Shown here one piece after another: positions 36,101-46,192 of a stretch of DNA of 60,000 nucleotides. The position numbers were made by a program, and so were the translations under genes. A model generated the notes under the pieces. It was not told where the DNA came from. It saw only the letters and a program-made list of their open reading frames with translations, and did not search any database. Position 1 is the first letter of the stretch. Each line of letters begins with the position of its first letter. The DNA is from Symsagittifera roscoffensis (taxonomy: Eukaryota; Xenacoelomorpha; Acoela; Convolutidae): NCBI RefSeq assembly GCF_963678635.1, contig NC_087063.1, positions 7,722,386-7,782,385 on the forward strand, given 5' to 3'.

Positions 36101-36712
36101 AGATTTGATTGAAATTAACTAATCAAAGATTTCTAACTGGATTTCTACAGCTTCGCATTTTTTATGCTAAAACTAACTCTGATTGTAATTTGAACACATC
36201 TTACGTAATTTTTTAGCCGCAGACTTCCGTGAGTGTCCCCGAGCTGAAAATTGAACGATGAGAACCAGGCTGCGCTAGCACTCATAGCTTATGGCTTCCC
36301 AGTGTACAGCAATCAAAATCCCGACCATGAACCCACCAGAAAAGCAAACACGACCACTAACCGAACAACTCGAATTGCGAATGATAAACCGAGAAAAATA
36401 ACGCTAACAGAAGCTTACCGAGCGCCATCTACAGTACGTGGGCATCCGCTGCATTCCAGTAGATGCAAGTTGCGATATTTTGAACAGTCAATTGGAACTG
36501 GAACTGGTTACCTTGAAATTTTTTCTGAAATGAGCTACACTAATTGATTTTTTCATACTTTTGAGCAATAATTTAGATCTAACAGTCATAGGTATCAACG
36601 CAACAAATATTGCTAAAACGGAGCCGGTTTAGATGAAAGTGTAACCTAGTTTTGCCAAGTTTGAATTCAATTTCGACCGGAATGGCTTCGTATGAAACAA
36701 ACTATAGGTCGG

Positions 36713-36851
36713 TACTGGTACTGTTACGATCCCGCTCTACAAAACAAGTACTTTTAATTTTTTTGCGATATGTCCAATTGATACTGGTACTGGTACGTTC
36801 CCGCTCTACAAAACAAGTACTTTTTATACTTCTGCGATATGTCCAATTGAT
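36713..36851 (+). repeat. Two-copy tandem repeat, period 69 bp
   Basis: TACTGGTACTGTTACGATCC starts at 36,713 and a near-copy starts at 36,782; both end TGTCCAATTGA. As 69 is a multiple of three, the open frame at 36,652-36,876 repeats its peptide, but no domain is seen. Confidence 0.85.
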
Positions 36852-37499
36852 AATATGTACAACGATGGAGATTTAAAACTTGGTCTCGATACTATAAGGT
36901 CTTAAGAATACTTAAAAAGTGAGGCTAACACGAACACCTCACCGATTGCCGCCCGCTTTCGGATAGATTGGTTTTTAGGTGGTCCACTTTAGACAGCTTC
37001 TGGTATCCTGTTCTTCAAGATTCAAGTCTATCATAATGATATAGGTCTGACAATTACAAATTTTGTTAAAACTAAGCAGGTTCAGATTCGTATTTTTGTA
37101 TGCCCGCCTTCCGATTTGTTGAATTTTAGGTGGCCCACTACAGACAGCTTATGGTGTCTTTTCCACTGGTTTGCAGTGTAGAATCCATGGCCTTGCACTC
37201 GCCAGCCGAAGAAAGTAAGGTTACGAGCAGCTAGAGTTGTATAGTCCTTACAAGCAGGTAGACCCTTGTTCCAATATTGACGAAAAAACATCTAAAATAC
37301 TCGACTCGTCAACGAATCATGATGATGAAATGTAGGCCATAGACATGCCCTGGCCGGTAGAGAATGAAACCCTCCGGAGTATATACTTGGCACTCGTTCA
37401 GCTTAGGTCATTACAAAAGCGTTCGCAAAAATTTCAAAACTCAAAGATCATTAATCAAAGACTATCGAAGAGGGTTTAATCAAGTGATAAGCGATTCAT

Positions 37500-37990
37500 T
37501 TTCCTCCCATTTCCCTTCATTTGAAACCGCATAGAAATTGAGGTTGGCGAATCTAAGCAAGCCTGGTGGAGAAGGACGCGTCCTTAAAGGAACGGCTAAA
37601 CTCCATGGCAAAGCTTTGAACAAGTCGTTGCTATTAAGAACCGACTTTTGCAAAATCATGCAATTGTTCTGGGACGTTTTTTTATCATCAATGTATTATA
37701 TTGTCTGAAAATGAGGGTTTCTTGCTAGAGCTGGAAGTTCTGCCAGAGGACCAATTTTTTCATCGTTTTCTGGAAAAAAAAATTGACATTCAATCAGGTT
37801 GTACATTAGTACACCATACTTATCCTTGGTGCAAGTAACTTGCCGACGTGTGCAGATTCTGTATTCCTACGAACTGCAGTGGATAACCAAGCAATGTTCT
37901 CTAATGCAGAGTGGGAATTTCTTGAAAACTATTGTATGGACGACTTATTCTACTCATTTGCAGCTTCAGATGTTTAACCTAAGATGAGTC
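37500..37990 (+). pseudogene. BEL/Pao reverse transcriptase fragment
   Basis: Around 37,530-37,640 the frame reads KPGGEGRVLKGTAKLHGKAL, matching the BEL/Pao 'KPGKxRxVFDxxAxxxGxSLN' motif. Near 37,915-37,960 it reads ENYCMDDLFYSF, the polymerase 'nFYVDDxLxS' box. Both are clear but interrupted by stops. Confidence 0.7.
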
Positions 37991-37999
37991 ATGAATAAG

Positions 38000-39120
38000 C
38001 TAATTTTTTAGCGATAAGGTGTTTAAGTTTAACTAAGTTCATTAAAACATTAAAAATGTCCATGAAAAATAAATTTATTGAAACCACTCGAAATGGCACC
38101 GGAAATGAAGCGGCAGTGCTTGAAAAGTATATTTTGTACGACTAGATGAACTCATTAGAGGATCGGCTAAAGCGTTCAAATTGCGCCAAGAATTAGTTAT
38201 TTATAAGAGACACGATTTTTCAATCTATCTAAGTTCATTTTACTTGTTTCTAAAATTGAAAACTTTTTAAATCTACTCGAAATCGCACTGCAAGTTGAAG
38301 CAGTGATTTTGTTAGTTCTGGAGAAACGTCTTCACATGTTCCGGTCTCAAATGGTACCATCGTGATCAAACCTTAATCCATAGCCTTGATGTAAATTAAG
38401 GGCCCCATAACGCAGCAAACTGTTTTAATTTTCGTATCGTCCTTTTTTGACTCTATAGGTCTCGTAACGCCTCAAACTATACAAGCCCAATTTTTGAGCC
38501 ATATTGCATCTTACGCAGCGTTTCTTGCTCGTCAAGATGACGCATTTTCCACCTCGTCGCTGAAACGGAATATGATTCTAAAAACCCTATCATTCTTGAT
38601 GGAATCATGATCTCAGGAAACTTTTCGTCAAATGTTTTCATTTTCAACATCATCAACAAATTGTGCATTATTTTTTTGCTGTTTCCCATTTGCAAATCTT
38701 AATCTTTGCGCCTCACTGAAGCCTTTTGAAGTTCATTGCCTCATTGCATAGAGCACATAATGAGCACATATACACAATTGATGACAGAGATTCCAGTTGA
38801 ATGGCTGGTTTTCAGTCAAATTGCGGCGTAGATTACTTAAAACCGCTACTGAAGAAGGTCAGAGAAGCGATGATGTTTCATAATTAGATAAACGACTACA
38901 AGGGCTATGCATTTTGATAGGCTTTCATCGATTGGTACAAGCTCTTGTGTAATAGCAATCAAAGGATCCATTGCTCGTCTGGTAGTTCTCATTTCTCGTC
39001 GTGAAACCTCGTCGGTTTTTTGGTTGGATATTGGTACGATATGGGATTCAAGAAAAAACTCCTGCTCTGTACTCACACTTGAAACATGCAAGAGAATGGA
39101 CAGCTGGCCCACAAAAGTCT
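38000..39120. other. Decayed BEL/Pao Pol interior
   Basis: This should hold RNase H and the first half of integrase. Short open frames exist on both strands, but no motif could be read with confidence. One frame near 38,960-39,110 may be part of the integrase. Confidence 0.4.
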
Positions 39121-39135
39121 AAATTAGAAACTTAA

Positions 39136-39390
39136 TTGAACAAGCCGGGAGCTCCGCACCACGGTGGGTCATGGAAACGACTTGTTGGCTGTTGTAAGCG
39201 AGTTATCTACGCAGTTTTAGGAAAAAGAAAACTCACGTACGAAGTTACTGAAACAGCACTCTGCCATGTCGAACAATCACTGAACGGTCGCCCAATAACA
39301 TTAGATAGTGCAAGCCCGGATGGTGTTATCTTTTCTTTAATCATTTTCCTTTCGAATGACAAGTACTCCTTTCTCTTCGATCTCGTTTGA
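39136..39390 (+). pseudogene. BEL/Pao integrase fragment
   Basis: 84-residue open frame: PGAPHHGGSWKRLVG, then KLTYEVTETALCHVEQSLNG, RPIT. This is the unmistakable 'PxAPHxGGxWERLVxxxK...LxExxxxLNxRPLT' block of BEL/Pao integrases, including the catalytic-domain end and its Glu. The sequence after RPIT diverges. Confidence 0.85.
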
Positions 39391-39399
39391 GGCGCAATT

Positions 39400-40080
39400 T
39401 GACCACCGCAACCAACGCTAGATAGCGCGATATGGAGCCGTAGCCTTTGCAAATATGCGCAAATTTTGAATAAGCAAACAAAGTGTCATGTGAATGCAAA
39501 TTTTCAATTAATACCGACAATCCGATATGGATTGTAGAGAAACGCAGCACAAGAGAGATTATCTTTTGATTGGTTCAAAAGTCTTTTTAATTGGAAAAGA
39601 CTAATTTATTCGATCAGCCGTAGTTATAAACCGCAACGGAAAATTAAATTGACCTACCATGATACTAGGCCTGCTTTTCGCTCCGTCCGGGCTGAGGATG
39701 ATCTCGCTAGAATTAAGAGTGAAAAAATCGGGCCTTGATTCATAAAATTTGAAACTTGAATTTTTGAAAAAAATATAGTTTCACCGCCTTTTTTTGATTT
39801 TAGAAGGACTTTAAAAGTTACTCAGGTTTTTTAATGAATTAAAATTTGATGCTCACTTAAATAGTTATACATTTTAAAAATCAAACTAAATTGCCAGCAA
39901 AGGATTGTTCCTGGGAATTGGTTTTTTACCAATTTAATTGCAAATCATTAACCATCAGATACGTTATCGTTTTTTCTTAACAGCACACAGGCAAACTAGC
40001 CAAAAACGATCTACTGCGATTCGAGTAGAAAAAGGTTTTACAAGGTAATGTATAAAAAACAAATATGCTTATCAAACCCT
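39400..40080. other. Noncoding, no recognised feature
   Basis: AT-rich sequence after the integrase remnant. No repeat or gene recognised. Confidence 0.4.
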
Positions 40081-40277
40081 TAGCTCTTTTCCTTTTACCC
40101 CACATCTGCAACTTTATATGATTAGTTTTTCTGTTCAAATTGTATGATTGTTACAAAAATTGGCATGTGAACTAACTTGGCCTTGAGAAGAGTAATTGGT
40201 CATCATTTTCAACCGTATCAAGTTCCTTGTTATACCATAAAATGTTGTCTATATGAGGTGTGGGAAAGTGATAAGGC
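40081..40277 (-). mobile_element. Degenerate MITE subfamily A
   Basis: Starts AGCTCTTTTCCTTTTACCCC and ends with GAGGTGTGGGAAAGTG. The inverted A body is recognisable ('TTGGCATGTGAACTAACTTGG') but more diverged than the copies in the clusters. Confidence 0.55.
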
Positions 40278-40729
40278 CATGCCCTATTCATTCAGCATGC
40301 CAACCATTATAACAATCCGGTAATGTGAACAGAAAAGTTAATCATACAAAATTTGAATTTTTCTGAAAGTCAGAATACAAACTTCAAAGTGAAAATATTT
40401 TTCACGTCCTGAAATGCAATGAAATGTGTCAACGTGAAAAAGTGAACAAATTGTTACAAGATTTCTTCTCTGCAAAGTGCCTTATAAACCTTATGAACAA
40501 TTTTTCAATAACTTTAATTTAATAGTTTTACGAGGAGGTGAGAAACTGAAAAAGAGCCGCCTTTTTGATATTAAGTTCGCTTTTTACAAACAGACTTATT
40601 TACAAACAGTTTTATTGCAGTTTAAGAACCAAATTTCTTTTTGAATTTGGTTTTGCAGCTTGACAAATATTACAGCTTGACAAATAAACAAGTGGGCGAA
40701 AATAATTTTTGTTGAAAATTTTGTTTCCT

Positions 40730-40767
40730 AACCGGGCCGTGCCCGTGCCTTAAACTCAGGCCCGGTT
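40730..40767. repeat. Perfect 9-bp GC-rich hairpin
   Basis: AACCGGGCC at 40,730-40,738 and its exact reverse complement GGCCCGGTT at 40,759-40,767. It stands out in an AT-rich region. Confidence 0.7.
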
Positions 40768-40984
40768 CCAACTCTGGTATCAACAAAATATAGCCCCCTG
40801 CTGTGTGCTGTGCTCTAACCATTCCTGTGGCAGTTCTTTTTTGCGGACTAAAAGAGAAAAAAAGGTCCAGAGGATGGCAGCTCGATTTCTTAAACTTTTT
40901 CCAAAAATGAAAAAAAAAATAGTTTAATCGATCAGCCATAGTTATAACCCGCAACGGTACCAATTCAAATTTTTCTCACCTTTT

Positions 40985-41270
40985 TGAACATTTTCGGCCT
41001 TTTTTTATGTTGACCAATTTGATTTCTGAGCTCTACCAAATAAGTTTAAAGACTATATTTGAACCATATTTTCTGCGCCACAGGCAATTTTTTGAAAAAA
41101 AAACGGCCAATAAAGGCGTTTTTAGGCACTTTTCGAAAATTTTGATCAGACAATTCCGTTTTTTCGGCGCGCGCTCCCCCTTTAAAATTAGTATATTTTG
41201 GCGCAGAAGGCGCCTTTACAAATATTTTAGGGCCAGTAAGCCAAAAATGGATATCTCAAAATAAAAAAGG
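40985..41270 (+). mobile_element. hAT-like element, degenerate third copy
   Basis: Shares 'TTGACCAATTTGATTT', 'CGGCGCGCGCTCCCCC' and 'ATTTTGGCGCAGAAGG'-type blocks with 31,620-31,830. Both ends unclear. Confidence 0.45.
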
Positions 41271-41274
41271 GGGA

Positions 41275-41345
41275 CCCTTTGGGTCGGCAGGAGTTCGAAC
41301 CCCTGAGAGGAGGGCGTCCGCTATCCACCCCACTCCCCCTAAATC
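41275..41345 (-). repeat. tRNA-derived fragment
   Basis: On the minus strand a 'GTGGATAGCGGACGCC' A-box-like part is followed by GGGGTTCGAACTCCTGCC, with a perfect B-box core (GGTTCGAACTCC) in a good T arm. The anticodon region is too short for a working tRNA. Confidence 0.45.
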
Positions 41346-41522
41346 CGCTGGTGGATCCACAGTAGAGGACAATCGGACCATTTTGGGGAATTTGCATTGA
41401 TATTCGAGCAATCTTGTTAAAAGCTTACGTAACGTAATTCGCAAGTTTGTAGTTTCTATAGGCACGAGTTACCAAAGACTGCGAAAACTTGAACGGACCT
41501 TCAAAAGATCTTTTTTTTATTT

Positions 41523-41852
41523 GTTCCGACTTGCGAAGAAAGTTGCGGAATATTTGTCTTCAGGTGGTTTTTTCTCCAGACAAATTTTGTCTTAACGCTT
41601 GAGCACAGATTAAATCTGTCTTAGAAATCGTTCCAAACTGAATTGAAGCGTACTAATTGGTCTATTTAGTACTTTAATGCATGCGATAATTCTCCTTTTG
41701 CGCTTTACATAGTGCAAGTGATGATTTTAAAATACATGAAAATTCTTTCATTTTTTCCATTTTTTTAATTTCCAAAAAACTTTTGTACGCGAAGACTCCT
41801 AGACCTTGAAGGGCAATCGGAAAATTCAGTGATTTGCACTGATACGAACAGT
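41523..41852 (-). repeat. Interspersed repeat 'R1', inverted, deleted copy
   Basis: Starts TGTTCCGACTTGCGAAG and ends with 'TTTGCACTGATACGAACAG', the same ends as 25,712-26,247 but missing the central part. Confidence 0.65.
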
Positions 41853-42011
41853 CTTGTTGTTTTCAATACTTAATTGTGAGTGGAAAAGATCGTCTGAAAC
41901 TTTGTTTTCCCCCAAACGTCTTTGGTCGTGACAACAGTCCAAAAATGAAAAAAGACATTCAGGACATAGCCTTGATTTGGACAGTTTTGATGCGATTCAG
42001 TTACAGAGATT

Positions 42012-42059
42012 GATGAACCATAATTATGACAAAAACTTTTTATATAATTATGGTTCATC
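42012..42059. repeat. Perfect 16-bp inverted repeat
   Basis: GATGAACCATAATTAT at 42,012-42,027 and its exact reverse complement at 42,044-42,059, with a 16-nt loop. Could form a stable hairpin or cruciform. Confidence 0.85.
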
Positions 42060-42119
42060 ATCAGCTAAACAATGGAGATAATTGATTTTCTCAAATTATG
42101 CAGTTACGTTGAAAGAAAA

Positions 42120-42180
42120 GAAAGGCGCGCGGTTCTCAACACTAGGTTCGAGAGTTCGAATCCTGGTGGGGTTCGGAGGT
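42120..42180 (+). repeat. tRNA 3'-half-like sequence
   Basis: A B-box match (AGTTCGAATCC) within 'GTTCGAGAGTTCGAATCC'. No convincing acceptor or D arm. It lies just left of the region where the large retroelement probably ends. Confidence 0.3.
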
Positions 42181-42199
42181 TTCCCAATGTCAAAATGAA

Positions 42200-44386
42200 A
42201 CCATGAAAATATTACCGGCAAACTGCAATTCCTGATTTAGGGGGCGAACGGAAGACTTTTCGAGTAAACTTCAAGGACTAAAGACAGATCAAGTAGCCTC
42301 ACATCAATTGCTGTCGGCTGAGAGACATCTGCTCTTGAATTTTCAATATCAACCACGAGAGTAGTGAGTTAGGACCGAGTTGGTTAACTCATAGAGTAAT
42401 TTCGGATAGGGTACACCGTCTGCTCGTCACGCTATCTTATTTTCGGCCGGATAGATTCGTGCAACTTCTTAGTCTAATACCGATCCTAATCTTACTCTTA
42501 TACTATCTAGTCTCAGGTTGTTTAACTAGTCTCTGCTAGGCTCAATAGATCTAGGGTATACTGGTTTATTGCGGCTGCTGAAGTGCTCGGGAGAGTCCAA
42601 CTAATTTCTAAGTTAAATTCAAATCTCTCTGGTGCTGAAATTACAAGTAACTTCAGCACTTACAAATAAGTGGGTTGTTAGTTAGATGGATCATGATTGG
42701 TTAATATTAAATACTTTACATTGGTAAAATATCTAATTTATCCAATCATAAAATGTAGTTTAGATCAGGTTCCACCCATCCGGGTTTTACAGAGTTTTTT
42801 AGAATAGTTCTTCTGCAATTCGGAGGATGGATGATGGACGTTGGTGTTTGGCGAACATCATATTTCTTCTGTTTCCTTTTTGTTAAAGGAGTTCCAGGAA
42901 GCTGGAGTTAGAGACATAAGACGTTGTGTCTTCTAGTGACAACGACTAAGTCTTTGCCACAAACTCAAATCTGATTTCAGAATGGTTTGCTATGTCAGGT
43001 TTTTGTTCTGCGTGGAGAACTTCTTTTGTGTCTGATCTAGTTTGGTAATGGCGTGGAGATTGTGCGTGGAGGGGATGCCTGGTTACTCGGATCTGTACGT
43101 ATACTTGAACATCGAGGTGGTCATTGGTCTAGTTCAATGAAGTCCTTTTCTGCGAAGTCAAGTCGTACTCTAAATCCTTTGAGTTGTGATTGTGAGTGGC
43201 ATATCGATTGTGGTTGGTCATTCTCTCTCGAGTGTAGTGGGGTCGTTTTGTCTTTAGATGTTCGTCCTTGGTGTTGTATTCTGATCTATGTATTGCATAA
43301 TGTAATTTACATTTTATAAAACATTTATTAGTTTAATATTTTTTAATTATGATTTTAGTTAGTTGTTTTCACAAAAGCTTTTTGTTTTAGTTCGGTTATT
43401 TTGAAGAGTTACTCACACTTGAGTAGCTCTTATTAAAAATAGAGGTGTGGTCACAAAGCGTGGATGTAGCACGGTGGGTTAGGCCGGCTATAGAGCATGC
43501 TCAGGACGTCCTTCCTGGTGGGTTAGGCCAGGAGTGGGAGTATGATTTCATGCGGTTTTTGTGAGGGGTCCTGTTATGTGACAACGTTTTATGTTGGGTT
43601 TGTTGTGGTTTTTCTTATGTCTTGTTGGTTATGTCCTTTTTCCAAAAATCAAATTGTTTGTGGTATGGGTTTGTCTTTCGACTTTTTTGTGTTTTATTAT
43701 TTCTTTCTTAGACTTTATAATAGTCTTCAAAAGAATAAATTATCCAGTTTTAAACAGGGTTAATCCGGTTTGGGTACCGTTGGTTTCCTTTTCTTAGTCA
43801 TGCTGTTATTCTATGATTTGTGGTATTTAGTAAGCTGCGTTGGTTAGTTTTGTTTAGTATATGATTCCTTTCCAACCGGGTTAAAGGAAAGTTTGAAACA
43901 TGTTATTATATGTTAGAGTTGTTGAGTGTGAAAACTTGAAACTGAAATTCATTATTTTAAACAATTCTTCGTGGGCGAGCTGTGCGAGTGTGGATAGAAT
44001 TTCTGTGCGAATGAATGAAAATATCAAAAGGTTAGTACTGTAATTGCATTTTATTAATTTACTGCATAGAATTTGGAAATTTACTGCTAGTTATGGGGGA
44101 ATTTTAAGTTACAAATTTTCATCATAATTAGATTTACTGCTTGTGGGGAAAATTTTAGAAATGAATTTACTGCATTGGTATTAAATTTATAAATTTATAA
44201 GTGTAAGAGATTAATAGAATTGTTGAAGTCTGTTTGATGAAATTTGCGATCTTTATTTGTTTTTTGTGGTTTTTGTAGGTGATCGTCGGATGAAGGCTAA
44301 AAATCTAAGGAAAACATGGATAAAGTATGGTGAGTTTTTTAATATTTCAATTAGTTAGTTATATTCATTTAATTCATACTTACCTG
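42200..44386 (-). other. Probable 3' noncoding/LTR region of the large retroelement (unresolved)
   Basis: No supported gene. Small open frames here (for example 43,053-43,319) carry no recognisable domain. The 3' LTR of the minus-strand element should lie here, but I could not match it to the right window end, so no LTR boundary or polypurine tract is called. Noted within it: a hairpin (43,406-43,429) and a twice-occurring 'GGTGGGTTAGGCC' (about 43,470 and 43,517). Confidence 0.4.
43406..43429. repeat. Near-perfect 9-bp hairpin
   Basis: GAGTTACTC and GAGTAGCTC with a 6-nt loop; eight Watson-Crick pairs plus one wobble. Within the putative noncoding end of the large element. Confidence 0.6.
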
Positions 44387-46192
44387 TTAGTCGTCGGGGA
44401 AAAAACCGTGGGGGAAGATGTCGTGAATTAGTTCTGAAGTTGTTAGTAGTTTAGCTAAGATGCGGATGATATTTTTAGTCTGAAGCAGTGGCCAAAGCAA
44501 TTGAAGTGCCTTAATAGTGGTTAGTTCTTCAGTGCCAACTGCAAACTCATAAGGTGTGTTTTGGATTAGATTATATAATTTGTGATTGAATTTAGTGTTG
44601 TGGATGAATTCTAAAATTGGGATTTCTATAGGTTGTACAAACTCGTGTGGGATAAGGAAGGGTCGGGATTCTTCGGCGTTGAAGGTCTTGGTGATTGGAC
44701 AGAAGATGTACATTTGGGTTATGGGGTCATAATTACGAAGAATACCATGGAGGTTAGTGTCTTTAATACAATATGTGAAATTTAGGAAAAATGGTGAAGT
44801 GTATTTGGAATTAATGAATTGAAAACGATGGTGTGGTTGTCTAGAGGGTGTGTGTAGGTCAAAGTGATTTTGGATGAAGCGATAATAACTATATGTGTGG
44901 GTTTGTTTAGTGCGCAACATAATATCGTGTGAGCAGTGTAAATCTCTTTCGTGTGGTGCAAGGAAATGAAAGGTTAGTGAAAATATTTGGAAGCGTTCTT
45001 TAAAACTTTCGTATGCTTGTGTGTCTGTTAGTGCTTCTGAAATAATGTGATCAAACTTTCGGTCGAAGATGTTTAGTGTGAATATATATGGTGTCTTGAT
45101 GAAAAATTTCTCAGTAATTTGTGGATTAGCGAAGCGATCGTCGTCTAAGAATTGATCTTGGTTAGCTCTGATGATGTTGTGATCATAGTATTCGAGTGTA
45201 TATTCGTTAGCTCTAGGTGCAGTGTGTGTTTTTAGTGATTTTTTATATCCAACGTAAGTAAATTGTCTAGCGGTTAGTGGTGTAGTGAGTCGATATAGCA
45301 TGTCCGTATTTCGCTCTATATCGATGTGAGTGTTAGATAAAGGTAAGCAAAGAGGGTTAGTAAAATGATAATATGAGGTCCAAGAGAGAGTGGGCATTAA
45401 AACGTATTCATCTACAAAGTTGCGTGTTTCGTTAGTGTCGTGGGGGGTGTTTAAGGTGTATTGTGGGAATGAGGGTAAGGTGATGGCTAAAAATTCTTTT
45501 GTGTTAGTATGCTTGGGGTGGTTGATGTATTCACGGGCTGTTCCTGGTTTTGCTGGGAAAGGATGGTTGGGGAACTTTCTTTTAAAAGTGCGGTAAGCTC
45601 TATTAGTGTTGAGTGAAGATTCAGTTGATGTGGATGATGGTGCTAATGATTCAGTATAATTCGAAGAGGGTGTAGGGGTAGGGGGGTTGGATGAATTTAT
45701 TGTGGAGGAGATTTGGTTTATGGTTGGGGTATTAAGGTGGTAGGGTTGTTGTTGAAGGGTAATAAAATTATCTAGCTCTGGGGAGATTCGGGGGGTGTCT
45801 GGAGAATGAGATGATTGGTCAGAATGGTATGAGGAGTAGGTTGGGGTAACTTGGGAAGCATAAGAGGGTGTGGGAGTGATTGGGTCAGGGTTATTGGATA
45901 ATATGGGTTGAAAAGGGGGTTGAGAAAAATTAGAAGAGTTATGAAAATTATTGGATGGGGATGGTTCTGAGTCGGCAAATTCATCGGGGGTTTCAATATT
46001 CGGGTTATTGAGTTGTGACATGGAATATAAAACTGAGATGTGTGAATTAGTGTCGGAATTCATGCCTGATGTTACATTACTAGATGGAAAATCGGGTGGC
46101 GGAAAAGCAAAAGGTGGTATTATTGGGATTGGAGAGGTAAGATTGGTTGGGTGGGAATTTGATCGGTGTAGTGATCCAAGTTGGCGGCTCAT
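44387..46192 (-). CDS. Unrecognised 601-aa protein, last gene of the retroelement
   Basis: I do not recognise this protein. Residues 1-215 or so are low-complexity, rich in Pro, Ser, Thr and Asn, with several SP/TP steps. The remainder looks like a folded domain, rich in Phe, Tyr, His and Thr, with few Cys and no membrane segment or signal peptide. Its start codon overlaps the glycoprotein stop by 4 nt (ATGA), so it may be translated by termination-reinitiation or from a spliced mRNA. Position after env is where retroviral regulatory or accessory genes sit, but no known motif supports such a role. The long uninterrupted frame and composition shared with its neighbours argue that it is a real gene. 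Confidence 0.75.
   Translation of the reverse strand: MSRQLGSLHRSNSHPTNLTSPIPIIPPFAFPPPDFPSSNVTSGMNSDTNSHISVLYSMSQLNNPNIETPDEFADSEPSPSNNFHNSSNFSQPPFQPILSNNPDPITPTPSYASQVTPTYSSYHSDQSSHSPDTPRISPELDNFITLQQQPYHLNTPTINQISSTINSSNPPTPTPSSNYTESLAPSSTSTESSLNTNRAYRTFKRKFPNHPFPAKPGTAREYINHPKHTNTKEFLAITLPSFPQYTLNTPHDTNETRNFVDEYVLMPTLSWTSYYHFTNPLCLPLSNTHIDIERNTDMLYRLTTPLTARQFTYVGYKKSLKTHTAPRANEYTLEYYDHNIIRANQDQFLDDDRFANPQITEKFFIKTPYIFTLNIFDRKFDHIISEALTDTQAYESFKERFQIFSLTFHFLAPHERDLHCSHDIMLRTKQTHTYSYYRFIQNHFDLHTPSRQPHHRFQFINSKYTSPFFLNFTYCIKDTNLHGILRNYDPITQMYIFCPITKTFNAEESRPFLIPHEFVQPIEIPILEFIHNTKFNHKLYNLIQNTPYEFAVGTEELTTIKALQLLWPLLQTKNIIRILAKLLTTSELIHDIFPHGFFPDD

Larger units (their letters stand above)
34050..39400 (+). 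mobile_element. Most complete BEL/Pao-like remnant, copy 5
   Basis: Order of recognisable parts on the plus strand: Gag (34,936-35,133), pol linker (35,852-36,100), RT (about 37,520-37,985) and integrase (39,136-39,345). This is the normal BEL/Pao gene order. Stops, frameshifts and a segmental duplication (35,680-35,930 repeated at 37,060-37,320) show it is dead. The size is reasonable for an element of this class after gains and losses. Confidence 0.75.

Noticed and set aside
4005-42180. Functional tRNA genes
   Set aside because: None of the tRNA-like stretches has a complete cloverleaf with intact acceptor, D, anticodon and T arms.
42200-44386. 3' LTR boundaries of the large element
   Set aside because: No sequence here could be matched by eye to 59,640-60,000, and no convincing polypurine tract next to a TG...CA edge was found.
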